Source of the DNA: an uncultured Bacteroidales bacterium
GTDB lineage: Bacteria > Bacteroidota > Bacteroidia > Bacteroidales > P3
Length of the DNA: 15,692 nucleotides
Direction: 5' to 3'
NCBI GenBank assembly: GCA_937910265.1
Contig: CALEPD010000165.1
Location: 1 to 15,692, forward strand
Part shown: positions 7,103 through 14,352 of the stretch, piece by piece
Layout of the letters: each line of letters begins with the position of its first letter
Numbering within the stretch: position 1 is the first letter of the stretch
Notes under the pieces: model-generated
Told to the model about the DNA's origin: nothing
What the model saw: the letters and a program-made list of their open reading frames with translations, nothing else
Database searches by the model: none
Translations under genes and position numbers: made by a program

Positions 7103-7849
7103 ATGAAATTATTAGAAAACAAAATAGCATTGATTACCGGTGGTACTCGCGGCATCGGCCGCGAAATTGTGAGGCTTTTTGCCGAGCAAGGAGCTGTGGT
7201 TGTGTTTACAGGTTCGCGTCAGAGCGAGCACAGCCAGCAACTGCTCGACGAATTGCACAGCCAGGGTGTTGAGGCGATGTTTATTGCCTCCGATGTGGCC
7301 GACACGGCCGCAGCCACCGAAGTGGCATCCAAAGTGCAGCAAGCCTACGGTCGACTCGACGTACTGGTAAACAATGCAGGTATCACCCGCGACGGACTGC
7401 TGCTGCGCATGTCGGAAAACGACTGGGACTCGGTGCTTGACACCAATCTAAAGTCGGTATTCAACTACGCCAAGGCTTTTGCTCCGATGATGATCAAGCA
7501 GCGCTCCGGCTCGATAGTAAACATCACCTCCATTGTGGCCATAAACGGCAATGCGGGACAATGCAACTATGCGGCTGCCAAGGCAGGCATATTGGGATTC
7601 ACCCGTTCGTTGGCCAAAGAACTGGCCGCACGCAACGTGCGATGCAACGCATTGGCTCCCGGATTCATTTCCACTCCCATGACCGAACAGATGAGCCAAG
7701 AGGCTCAGCAGAATTGGTTGTCACAGATACCCATGCGACGTGCCGGAACCGGACTCGATGTGGCCAAGGTAGCTCTTTTCCTGGCTTCCGACCTTGCCGC
7801 CTATGTTACCGGAGACGTCATCTGCTGCGACGGAGGTTTGGTACTTTGA
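7103..7849 (+). CDS. fabG: 3-oxoacyl-ACP reductase
   Basis: A 248-residue classical short-chain dehydrogenase that would use NADPH to reduce 3-oxoacyl-ACP to 3-hydroxyacyl-ACP. The cofactor motif GGTRGIG is at 13-19, NNAG at 90-93, and the catalytic set is N115, S143, Y156 and K160 (YAAAK). Further FabG-like text is LAPGFISTPMT at 184-194 and DGGLVL at the end. I chose ATG 7103, preceded by AATAAGGGA, over the TTG at 7082, which would overlap fabZ and add seven non-conserved residues. The ACP-linked neighbours make a FabG role much more likely than another SDR function. A 46-nt A-rich gap separates it from acp. Confidence 0.94.
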   Translation: MKLLENKIALITGGTRGIGREIVRLFAEQGAVVVFTGSRQSEHSQQLLDELHSQGVEAMFIASDVADTAAATEVASKVQQAYGRLDVLVNNAGITRDGLLLRMSENDWDSVLDTNLKSVFNYAKAFAPMMIKQRSGSIVNITSIVAINGNAGQCNYAAAKAGILGFTRSLAKELAARNVRCNALAPGFISTPMTEQMSQEAQQNWLSQIPMRRAGTGLDVAKVALFLASDLAAYVTGDVICCDGGLVL

Positions 7850-7895
7850 TAAAAAAAAGACAATAAAATAATAAAAATTAAACAACAAAAAGATT

Positions 7896-8141
7896 ATGAC
7901 AAGACAAGAAATTATCGAAAACGTATATGCAATTATAGTAGACCATTTAGGTGTTGACCAATCGGAAGTGGCCCTCGACAAGAATATGGCAAACGATTTG
8001 GGTGCCGACTCACTCGACAGCGTAGAGCTTATTATGGAGGTCGAAACCAAATTCAACATCAAAATCGAAGAGGACGAAGCCTCTCAGATTGCCACCGTTG
8101 GCGATATCGTTGATTTTGTAGAACAGGCCCTTAACCGTTAA
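7896..8141 (+). CDS. acpP: Acyl carrier protein
   Basis: An 81-residue acidic carrier protein. The phosphopantetheine site is S39 in DLGADSLDSVELIMEVE, the full AcpP-type consensus, followed by helix III text (EEDEASQIATVGDIVDFV). It carries the growing chain as a thioester in the cytosol. The upstream A-rich, AT-only leader (7850-7895) is typical of well-expressed genes in this phylum. The stop codon overlaps the etfB start (TAATG), so the carrier protein and the ETF beta subunit appear translationally coupled. That is unusual for an ordinary acpP, which is normally followed by fabF. It may be a cluster-specific second ACP; the symbol is by family only. Confidence 0.93.
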   Translation: MTRQEIIENVYAIIVDHLGVDQSEVALDKNMANDLGADSLDSVELIMEVETKFNIKIEEDEASQIATVGDIVDFVEQALNR

Positions 8142-8950
8142 TGAACATGGCTGGATTGAATATAATTGTTTTGGCGAAACAGGTGCCCGACACACACAAT
8201 GTCGGAGCCGATGCCATGAATGCCGACGGCACAGTAAACCGTGCAGCTTTGCCTACGGTTTACAACCCTGAAGACCTGTTGGCTCTCGAAATGGCGCTCC
8301 GCGTGAAGGACTTGGTTCCCGACTCAGTGGTCAACGTGATAACCATGGGTCCAGCCCGCGCCGCCGACATCATCAAAGATTCGCGCAACAGAGGAGCCGA
8401 TGGAGGCTTTGTACTGAGCGACGCCCGTTTTGCCGGGTCCGACACACTGGCGACATCGTATGCCCTTTCGTGTGCCATCAAAAGTTTCGGCGAGGTTGAC
8501 TTGGTGTTCTGCGGCCGTCAAGCCATCGATGGCGACACTGCACAAGTGGGCCCCCAAGTGGCCGAGAAACTGAACGTTCCTCAGATTACTTATGCCGAGC
8601 AATTGGTGGAAGTTGATGAAAAACATATTGTGCTCCGCCGCCGTTTGGACCAGGGAGTCGAAACTGTTGCCGCACAGTTGCCTGCATTGGTTACCGTTAC
8701 CGCCACAGCTCCTGTATGCCGTTTCCCGCACGCACACCGCATGCTCGAATATGCCAAGCACGAAGTTGTGATGCGCACCGCTGATGACATAGCACCCGAT
8801 TTTGCAAGACTCGGAATGAAAGGATCACCCACCAAAGTTAAGAAAATCGACAATGTGGTGCTTGCCCATAAGGATAGCGTAAAAATCGAGCCTACCGAAA
8901 AGGAGCTCGACAACCTGATGGCATCTTTAGTCAACGAGCATATAATCTGA
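8141..8950 (+). CDS. etfB: Electron transfer flavoprotein beta subunit
   Basis: A 269-residue EtfB. The ETF heterodimer moves electrons between an acyl-CoA dehydrogenase and other carriers. It begins with NIIVLAKQVPDT and has YNPEDLLALE (41-50) and the nucleotide-binding signature AIDGDTAQVGP at 128-138. Residues 97-106 (FAGSDTLATS) and ITMGPARAA (67-75) resemble the NADH-dependent, electron-bifurcating EtfB of Acidaminococcus and butyrate-forming Clostridia rather than the mitochondrial type, which lacks this block. I infer a possible second FAD in this subunit. The ATG at 8141 overlaps the acp stop; a second ATG at 8147 is also possible. It precedes etfA by 26 nt. Confidence 0.93.
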   Translation: MNMAGLNIIVLAKQVPDTHNVGADAMNADGTVNRAALPTVYNPEDLLALEMALRVKDLVPDSVVNVITMGPARAADIIKDSRNRGADGGFVLSDARFAGSDTLATSYALSCAIKSFGEVDLVFCGRQAIDGDTAQVGPQVAEKLNVPQITYAEQLVEVDEKHIVLRRRLDQGVETVAAQLPALVTVTATAPVCRFPHAHRMLEYAKHEVVMRTADDIAPDFARLGMKGSPTKVKKIDNVVLAHKDSVKIEPTEKELDNLMASLVNEHII

Positions 8951-8976
8951 TGGTTTTATTTTAGTGAGCGTAAATT

Positions 8977-10002
8977 ATGAATAATGTATTAGTATATTGT
9001 GAGCTGACCGAAAGCGGCCGTATCGCCGACATCAGCCTCGAGTTGTGCACCAAAGGCCGTCAGTTGGCCACCGCTGTAGGCGGCAAGCTGCAGGCGGCTG
9101 TGCTGGGCAACAACATCGATGCCGTGGTCGACCAGCTCTACCCCTATGGAGTCGACCAAGTATTGCTTGCCAGCCATGCCCAATTGGCCCCGTATAAAAC
9201 CATGCCTCATTTTTCTGTACTTTCCCATATCCTCACCGAGCAGCAGCCCGACATCGTGCTGTTTGGTGCCACCTGCATCGGACGCGATCTCGCCCCGCGT
9301 ATCGCCTCGTACCACCGTTGCGGACTTACTGCCGACTGTACGTCGCTTGAGATAGGGTCGCACACCGATGCCAAGACTCAGACCACCTACGACAACATAC
9401 TGCTTCAGGTGCGCCCCGCTTTCGGCGGCAACATCATCGCCACCATCGTTTCGCCTGAAACCCGTCCACAGATGGCCACGGTGCGCGAAGGTGTTATGAA
9501 AAAAGAGGTTTACGACATCAACAACAAAGGCACCTGCACATCAGTGCCGGTGGACACACTTTTGGACGACCCCTTGATTGGTGCTGTCACCATATTGCAA
9601 CGTGAAATCGAAGAACGCAGCATCGACATCAAAAGCGCTCAGATTGTTGTTGCCGGAGGCTACGGCATGGGCAGCAAGGAGCAATTCGGTCTGCTTCATC
9701 AGTTGGCACGCCTTATCGGCGGTGAGGTAGGCGCCACACGCGCCGCCGTCGACGCCGGCTTTGCCGAGCCCGAACGTCAGATAGGACAAACCGGCGTAAC
9801 CGTTCGTCCCAAATTGTATATTGCCTGTGGCATTTCTGGTGCTGTACAGCACCGTGCAGGCATGGACCAATCGGCAAAGATCATTTCCATAAACACTGAC
9901 CCCGAGGCTCCCATCAATGCCATTGCCGACTATGTCATCGTCGGCGACGCAAGCCGTGTAATTCCACAATTGATGGAGTGTTATAACCATAATTTGAAAT
10001 AA
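8977..10002 (+). CDS. etfA: Electron transfer flavoprotein alpha subunit
   Basis: A 341-residue EtfA, partner of EtfB. The N-terminal half (1-180) is the alpha/beta domain that packs on EtfB. The C-terminal half holds the FAD domain: GATRAAVDAGF at 252-262 with R255, QTGVTVRPKLY at 271-281, GISGAVQH at 285-292 and INTDPEAPI at 305-313. These match the conserved EtfA flavin signatures. There is no N-terminal ferredoxin-like [4Fe-4S] extension, so any reduced ferredoxin would have to be handled by an outside protein. The acyl-CoA dehydrogenase begins 1 nt after the stop, strong evidence for a working unit. Confidence 0.94.
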   Translation: MNNVLVYCELTESGRIADISLELCTKGRQLATAVGGKLQAAVLGNNIDAVVDQLYPYGVDQVLLASHAQLAPYKTMPHFSVLSHILTEQQPDIVLFGATCIGRDLAPRIASYHRCGLTADCTSLEIGSHTDAKTQTTYDNILLQVRPAFGGNIIATIVSPETRPQMATVREGVMKKEVYDINNKGTCTSVPVDTLLDDPLIGAVTILQREIEERSIDIKSAQIVVAGGYGMGSKEQFGLLHQLARLIGGEVGATRAAVDAGFAEPERQIGQTGVTVRPKLYIACGISGAVQHRAGMDQSAKIISINTDPEAPINAIADYVIVGDASRVIPQLMECYNHNLK

Positions 10003-10003
10003 T

Positions 10004-11641
10004 ATGAACTTTTATTCCGATAACGATAGTTTGTCTTTTTATCTTCATCATCCTGAAATGGTGAAGGTTGCCACCGACCGCGAAAACAATTTTGCCGATG
10101 CCGGCCGCTTTCCGACGGCTCCTGCCGATGCCGAAGAGGCTGTCGGACAGTATGACATGCTCATGAATCTCCTTGGCGAGATTGCCGGAGACGTTATAGC
10201 GCCCAACGCCGAATCTGTAGACCACGAGGGACCGCAACTGGTTGATGGCCGTATCGTGTATGCCCGCGGTACCCGCCAAAACCTCGATGCACTGATTCAG
10301 TCGGGACTCTATGGCATGACCCTTGCCCGTCAGTATAAAGGGCTCAACGCACCCCGCGTGCTTGCGGTTATGGCTGCCGAGATTATAGCCCGTGCCGATG
10401 TGGGCTTTGCCACCATTTGGGGGTTGCAGGACTGTGCCGATACCATTCAACAGTTTGCTTCCGAAGAGTTGAAAGAGAAATATCTATACCGCATCTATCA
10501 AGGAGCCACCTGCTCGATGGACCTTACCGAGCCCGATGCCGGCAGCGACTTGCAGTCGGCACGCCTTAAAGCCACCTACGACCAAGAGGCTGGCTGCTGG
10601 CGCCTAAACGGTGTGAAACGTTTCATCACCAACGGCGATGCCGAACTTCACCTCGTGCTTGCACGCAGTGAGGAAGGCTCAACCGACGGACGCGGCCTTT
10701 CCTACTTTGTTTATGACCGTGCCGACGGCGGCATGTCCGTGCGTCGCATTGAAAACAAAATGGGTATCAAAGGTTCGCCCACAGCCGAATTGGTATTTAC
10801 CGATGCACCCGCAGCCATTGTCGGCGAACGCCGTTTGGGACTCATCAAATATGTGATGTCGCTCATGAACGGAGCCCGCTTGGGTGTGGGAGCCCAATCC
10901 ATCGGACTTTGTGAGGCTGCCTGCCGTGAAGCCGAAGCCTATGCGGCCACCCGTGAACAGTTTGGTCATCCCGTCAAGAATTTCATACAAGTGCAGCAAT
11001 TGCTCGATGCCATGCGTGGACGCACCGACGCAGCGCGTAGCCTGATGTACGAAACTGCACGAATGGTCGATTTCTCAGCCACATCCAAACCCGCTTCCCG
11101 CATTGCCGACATTCTCACCCCGCTGGTTAAACTGATGGCCAGCGAATTCTCAAACCGCTGTGCTTACGACTGTATTCAAGTGCATGGAGGCAGTGGCTAT
11201 ATGAAAGAATACGCCTGCGAGCGCCTCTACCGCGATGCGCGCATTCTCTCCATCTACGAGGGTACCAGCCAGCTACAGGTGGTGGCCGCTCTCAAGGGAA
11301 TTGTCAGCGGAGCCTACCTCAAGCGCATTTCCGAATACGACGCCATGGCAGTCGAAATGCTGGCAGGTGCCAACAACCCGGCACTCGACCAATTGCTCGA
11401 CACCTTGCGCGGCACCGTCAATGAATACTCGCGTCTCTACAATCTCGCAGCCGCCAACGGCACTTCCGACCCCCTCTTCGAATCACATGCCCGCAATATG
11501 ACCGAATCGATTGCCTATATCATCATGGGCTATCTGCTGCTGCTCGACACTTTGCGTGACCAAAGCTTCGAAAAATCGTGCCGCTACATCGTTGCCCAGG
11601 CAAAAGCCGAGACCGCCCGCGCCATAGCGTTAGTATCGTAA
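10004..11641 (+). CDS. Acyl-CoA dehydrogenase family protein with C-terminal extension
   Basis: A 545-residue flavoprotein of the acyl-CoA dehydrogenase superfamily. Visible are the FAD-contact stretches MDLTEPDAGSDL (172-183) and FITNGDAE (207-214), R317 and F320 in TREQFGHPV, QVHGGSGYM (392-400), and IYEGTSQLQ with E419 at the catalytic base position. About 115 residues follow this motif, more than in ~380-residue enzymes, fitting the ~550-600-residue subgroup that has an extra C-terminal helical domain. With EtfBA it would form a dehydrogenase/ETF pair. Beside fab genes and an ACP, and with no FabI/K/L/V present, I infer it may run in the reducing direction on enoyl-ACP or enoyl-CoA. Beta-oxidation remains possible, but no thiolase or CoA ligase lies nearby. 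Last gene of the operon. Confidence 0.9.
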   Translation: MNFYSDNDSLSFYLHHPEMVKVATDRENNFADAGRFPTAPADAEEAVGQYDMLMNLLGEIAGDVIAPNAESVDHEGPQLVDGRIVYARGTRQNLDALIQSGLYGMTLARQYKGLNAPRVLAVMAAEIIARADVGFATIWGLQDCADTIQQFASEELKEKYLYRIYQGATCSMDLTEPDAGSDLQSARLKATYDQEAGCWRLNGVKRFITNGDAELHLVLARSEEGSTDGRGLSYFVYDRADGGMSVRRIENKMGIKGSPTAELVFTDAPAAIVGERRLGLIKYVMSLMNGARLGVGAQSIGLCEAACREAEAYAATREQFGHPVKNFIQVQQLLDAMRGRTDAARSLMYETARMVDFSATSKPASRIADILTPLVKLMASEFSNRCAYDCIQVHGGSGYMKEYACERLYRDARILSIYEGTSQLQVVAALKGIVSGAYLKRISEYDAMAVEMLAGANNPALDQLLDTLRGTVNEYSRLYNLAAANGTSDPLFESHARNMTESIAYIIMGYLLLLDTLRDQSFEKSCRYIVAQAKAETARAIALVS

Positions 11642-11713
11642 TGCCGGTACCGAAAGGTGCATCAAAACAACATGAATCTATAATCCCACTTAATGTAATT
11701 ACTGTTTTAATGT

Positions 11714-11750
11714 ATGGGGAACGATGTGAATCGTCTCCCCATTTTGTTTT
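11714..11750 (+). terminator. Rho-independent terminator of the fab-etf operon
   Basis: ATGGGGAACGAT (11714-11725) pairs with ATCGTCTCCCCAT (11730-11742) apart from one bulged base, around a GTGA tetraloop (GNRA type). TTTTGTTTT follows. It lies 72 nt after the dehydrogenase stop codon and should end the fabH-to-dehydrogenase transcript. Confidence 0.9.
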
Positions 11751-11984
11751 CATGCAGATGCCACAATTGGTTCGTTTCGCTGTTTCACATACTTTATAAT
11801 ATGCGAAAATACGATTCTGGTTGATATCACGTTATTTTATAGATATATTCCGATTATACAAATTGCCGGAGACAGATATCGCTATACGTTTATACTTTTG
11901 CTGAATCACTCGCTTCGCAACAAACACAACCATCGAAAACAGCATAACCAACCACCCTATTCTATAGACCAAATATATTATTAC
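11751..11984 (+). other. AT-rich upstream region of the nucleoside-kinase-like gene
   Basis: This is the second part of the 343-nt gap between the dehydrogenase and the kinase-like gene. It is AT-rich and without a convincing gene. TACTTTTG at 11893-11900 is a good -7 candidate and would give a leader of about 78 nt. The TTG at 11898 that opens the downstream frame overlaps this element and its extra 29 residues look non-conserved, so I treat 11898-11984 as untranslated. No tRNA or ncRNA was recognised. Confidence 0.5.
11893..11900 (+). promoter_or_regulatory. Possible -7 promoter element for the kinase-like/aroK pair
   Basis: TACTTTTG matches TAnnTTTG exactly. No TTTG is found at the ideal 20-nt distance upstream, so the -33 half is weak. 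It follows the operon terminator at 11714-11750 and is the best start point seen for the next two genes. Confidence 0.4.
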
Positions 11985-13679
11985 ATGAATACCATTGAAA
12001 TAGTAATTGAAAACACTCAGATTAGACGATCCATAGCCCAAGGTACCTCACTTGCATCCTTGGCCCGAGAATACTACGAAGAACTGAAACAAAATCAAAA
12101 CACCCTACCCTACCCCATTCTCGGCGCCTTAGTGAACAATCGGGTGGAATCGTTGGAATACAATATTTTCCGTCCAAAAACCATACGGTTTTTCGACATC
12201 ACCCATCGTCAAGGATGGCGTATCTACCAAAATTCGCTCTGTTTCCTTCTTTTCAAGGCCGTACGCGACATATACCCACAGGCTCAACTCACCATCTGCC
12301 ATTCACTCACCAACGGATTTTACTGCACATTGACCTTTGACGAAGGTTATGAAGCTCCCAATCAACTTGAAATAGCCCAAACCCTCCGCGAGCACATGCA
12401 CAAACTCCAAGTGGCAAACATACCCTTCTCGCGCCAGTCTATGCTTCTTGCCGATGCCATCGAATTGTTTGAAAAAAGCAATATACCCGACACGCTCCGC
12501 TTGCTGAAAGAACTTCCTCAACTGTATGTATCGGTGCAGAGTCTCGACGGCACTGTACACAAAACAGCATCTCAGCTGGCACCAACTACCGGATGCCTCC
12601 AATGCTGGGATTTCCGCCCATACGAAGAAGGCTACATACTGCAATGTCCCGACCGCAAGAATCCCGACATGCTGTCACTGAGCCAGGAAACACCAAAACT
12701 ATTCAACGTGTTTCAAGAACACAAAAAGTGGGTTAAGCTACTGGGCGTCGACACCATACCCTCATTGAACGAAATTGTGCGCAACAAAGGCACAAACCAC
12801 CTGATACATGTAGCAGAAGCATTGCACGAAAAGAAATATTCCGAGATAGCCGAAATGATTTACGAACGCAAGGACACTGTTCGCATGGTATTGCTGGCCG
12901 GCCCATCGTCGTCGGGCAAAACCACCTCATGCCGTCGTCTGAGTGTACAACTGAGTATACTGGGATTTGATGTAAAACAACTTTCACTCGACGACTACTT
13001 CGTGCCTCGCGACCGCACCCCGAAGCTCCCCAACGGAGAGTTCGATTTCGAAAACATCGAGACTTTGGACATTCCGCTGCTCAACGACCACCTGCAACGC
13101 CTGTTCAACGGCGAGGAGGTAGAGATACCCACTTTCGATTTCCTCAGCGGCAACCCCTATTTCAACGGCAAGACCCTGCAGTTGACACCGCAAAGCATAC
13201 TGCTTGTTGAAGGCATCCATGCCCTTAATCCGCGCCTGACTGCACAAATCGACGACCAACTGAAGTTCAAAGTCTATCTGTCGGCACTTACCCAAATAGC
13301 GCTCGACAATCAGAATATCATCCACAGCAGCGACAACAGACTCATACGCAGAATTGTACGTGACAACAACTTCAGAGGATGGGACGCCCGTGAGACATTG
13401 CGTCGTTGGCCCGAAGTACAACGCGGTGAACGCATCCATATCTTCCCCTATCAGGAAAACGCCGATGCTATGTTCAATTCCGCGCTACTTTACGAGCTAG
13501 GCGTATTGCGTACAGTTGCCGAACCCCTTTTAAAGAGAGTGCCGGAGACATGCGAGGAATATGCAGAAGCGCAACGTCTTCTTTCATTTATCGAACTCAT
13601 CGAACCCATAGACCCAAAATACATTCCACCCACCTCTATTATGAGAGAGTTTTTAGGCGGCAGCAGTTTCGAATATTAA
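11985..13679 (+). CDS. Nucleoside kinase-like protein: ThrRS-like N-terminus fused to uridine kinase/phosphoribulokinase domain
   Basis: A 564-residue fusion. Residues ~1-70 look like a TGS domain. Residues ~75-120 (AVRDIYPQAQLTICHSLTNG, then FYC) resemble the editing-domain region of threonyl-tRNA synthetase, but without its paired-histidine metal site. From about residue 300 comes a P-loop kinase of the uridine kinase/PRK family: Walker A GPSSSGKTT at 306-314, then QLSLDDYFVPRD and ILLVEGIHALNP. Related proteins in Bacteroidota and Thermotoga are annotated as uridine kinase or nucleoside kinase; the true substrate is not settled from sequence. I chose ATG 11985 because the TTG at 11898 lies inside a promoter-like element. 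Seven nt separate it from aroK, so they are likely cotranscribed. Confidence 0.82.
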   Translation: MNTIEIVIENTQIRRSIAQGTSLASLAREYYEELKQNQNTLPYPILGALVNNRVESLEYNIFRPKTIRFFDITHRQGWRIYQNSLCFLLFKAVRDIYPQAQLTICHSLTNGFYCTLTFDEGYEAPNQLEIAQTLREHMHKLQVANIPFSRQSMLLADAIELFEKSNIPDTLRLLKELPQLYVSVQSLDGTVHKTASQLAPTTGCLQCWDFRPYEEGYILQCPDRKNPDMLSLSQETPKLFNVFQEHKKWVKLLGVDTIPSLNEIVRNKGTNHLIHVAEALHEKKYSEIAEMIYERKDTVRMVLLAGPSSSGKTTSCRRLSVQLSILGFDVKQLSLDDYFVPRDRTPKLPNGEFDFENIETLDIPLLNDHLQRLFNGEEVEIPTFDFLSGNPYFNGKTLQLTPQSILLVEGIHALNPRLTAQIDDQLKFKVYLSALTQIALDNQNIIHSSDNRLIRRIVRDNNFRGWDARETLRRWPEVQRGERIHIFPYQENADAMFNSALLYELGVLRTVAEPLLKRVPETCEEYAEAQRLLSFIELIEPIDPKYIPPTSIMREFLGGSSFEY

Positions 13680-13686
13680 AAAGCGG

Positions 13687-14211
13687 ATGAAGATATACAT
13701 TATAGGTTACATGTATGCCGGGAAAAGCACATTTGGGAAAATTCTGGCAAAAAAACTACGGTACAATTTCATCGATTTAGACCGAGCCATTGAAACCAAA
13801 TACCGTACAGACATCAATACCCTCTTTTCCAAATATGGAGAAGAGGTATTTCGTCGATTGGAACAACAAACGCTACACGACACAGCCGACCTTGAGAACA
13901 CCGTTATTGCAACCGGAGGTGGCACCCCGTGTTTCTACGACAACCTAAAATGGATGAACCAACACGGGAAAACCCTATACCTCAAGATGGAGTTAGAAGC
14001 CATCATGTCACGAATCCGCAAATCTAAAAGATCAAGGCCTCTTCTAAACAACAAAAACGAAGAAGAACAACGTGTATTCATATCGGAGCAGCTTCAATAT
14101 CGCAGTCAATTTTATGAACAAGCCCTTCTCACAGAGAAGGGCATCAGTCCGGATATGGAAGAGATCATATGCAAATTGACAAACGTGAACACTAGCCTGC
14201 AAGTCATATAA
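13687..14211 (+). CDS. aroK: Shikimate kinase
   Basis: A 174-residue cytosolic kinase that phosphorylates shikimate with ATP in chorismate and aromatic amino acid synthesis. Walker A is GYMYAGKST (7-15), with tyrosine replacing the usual glycine of G-M-G-A-G-K. D32 lies in FIDLDRAIE, R56 in EEVFRRLE, GGG at 77-79 in ATGGGTPCF, the lid arginine R117 in SRPLL, and R139 in QYRSQFY. All expected substrate and ATP residues are present and the length is normal. It starts 7 nt after the nucleoside-kinase-like gene, its likely operon partner. Downstream, 141 nt separate it from a convergent gene; I see no strong terminator there, only a small GCCAT-GACA-ATGGC hairpin. Confidence 0.94.
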   Translation: MKIYIIGYMYAGKSTFGKILAKKLRYNFIDLDRAIETKYRTDINTLFSKYGEEVFRRLEQQTLHDTADLENTVIATGGGTPCFYDNLKWMNQHGKTLYLKMELEAIMSRIRKSKRSRPLLNNKNEEEQRVFISEQLQYRSQFYEQALLTEKGISPDMEEIICKLTNVNTSLQVI

Positions 14212-14352
14212 ACCCTCTCCTACCACAATAAAATACAAAGTAATTTATTCTAGGATAATTGTAACAGTTCAGTACTCTGCCATGGTGGTGGCCAGACTCA
14301 CAATGCCATGACAATGGCGACAACAGGCCGTTCGATTCAACTTGCACCGCAG

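Noticed and set aside
8324..8761. 145-codon minus-strand frame inside etfB (and similar ones inside etfA and the dehydrogenase)
   Set aside because: Antisense to well-conserved genes in the GC-richer part of the window, with no recognisable domain.
11898..11984. N-terminal extension of the nucleoside-kinase-like protein from a TTG
   Set aside because: The TTG is part of a TACTTTTG promoter-like element and the added 29 residues do not fit the family; ATG 11985 opens a normal TGS-like start.
14212..14352. Possible small RNA or terminator between aroK and the CPBP-like gene
   Set aside because: Only short imperfect stems are present, with no U tract or promoter.
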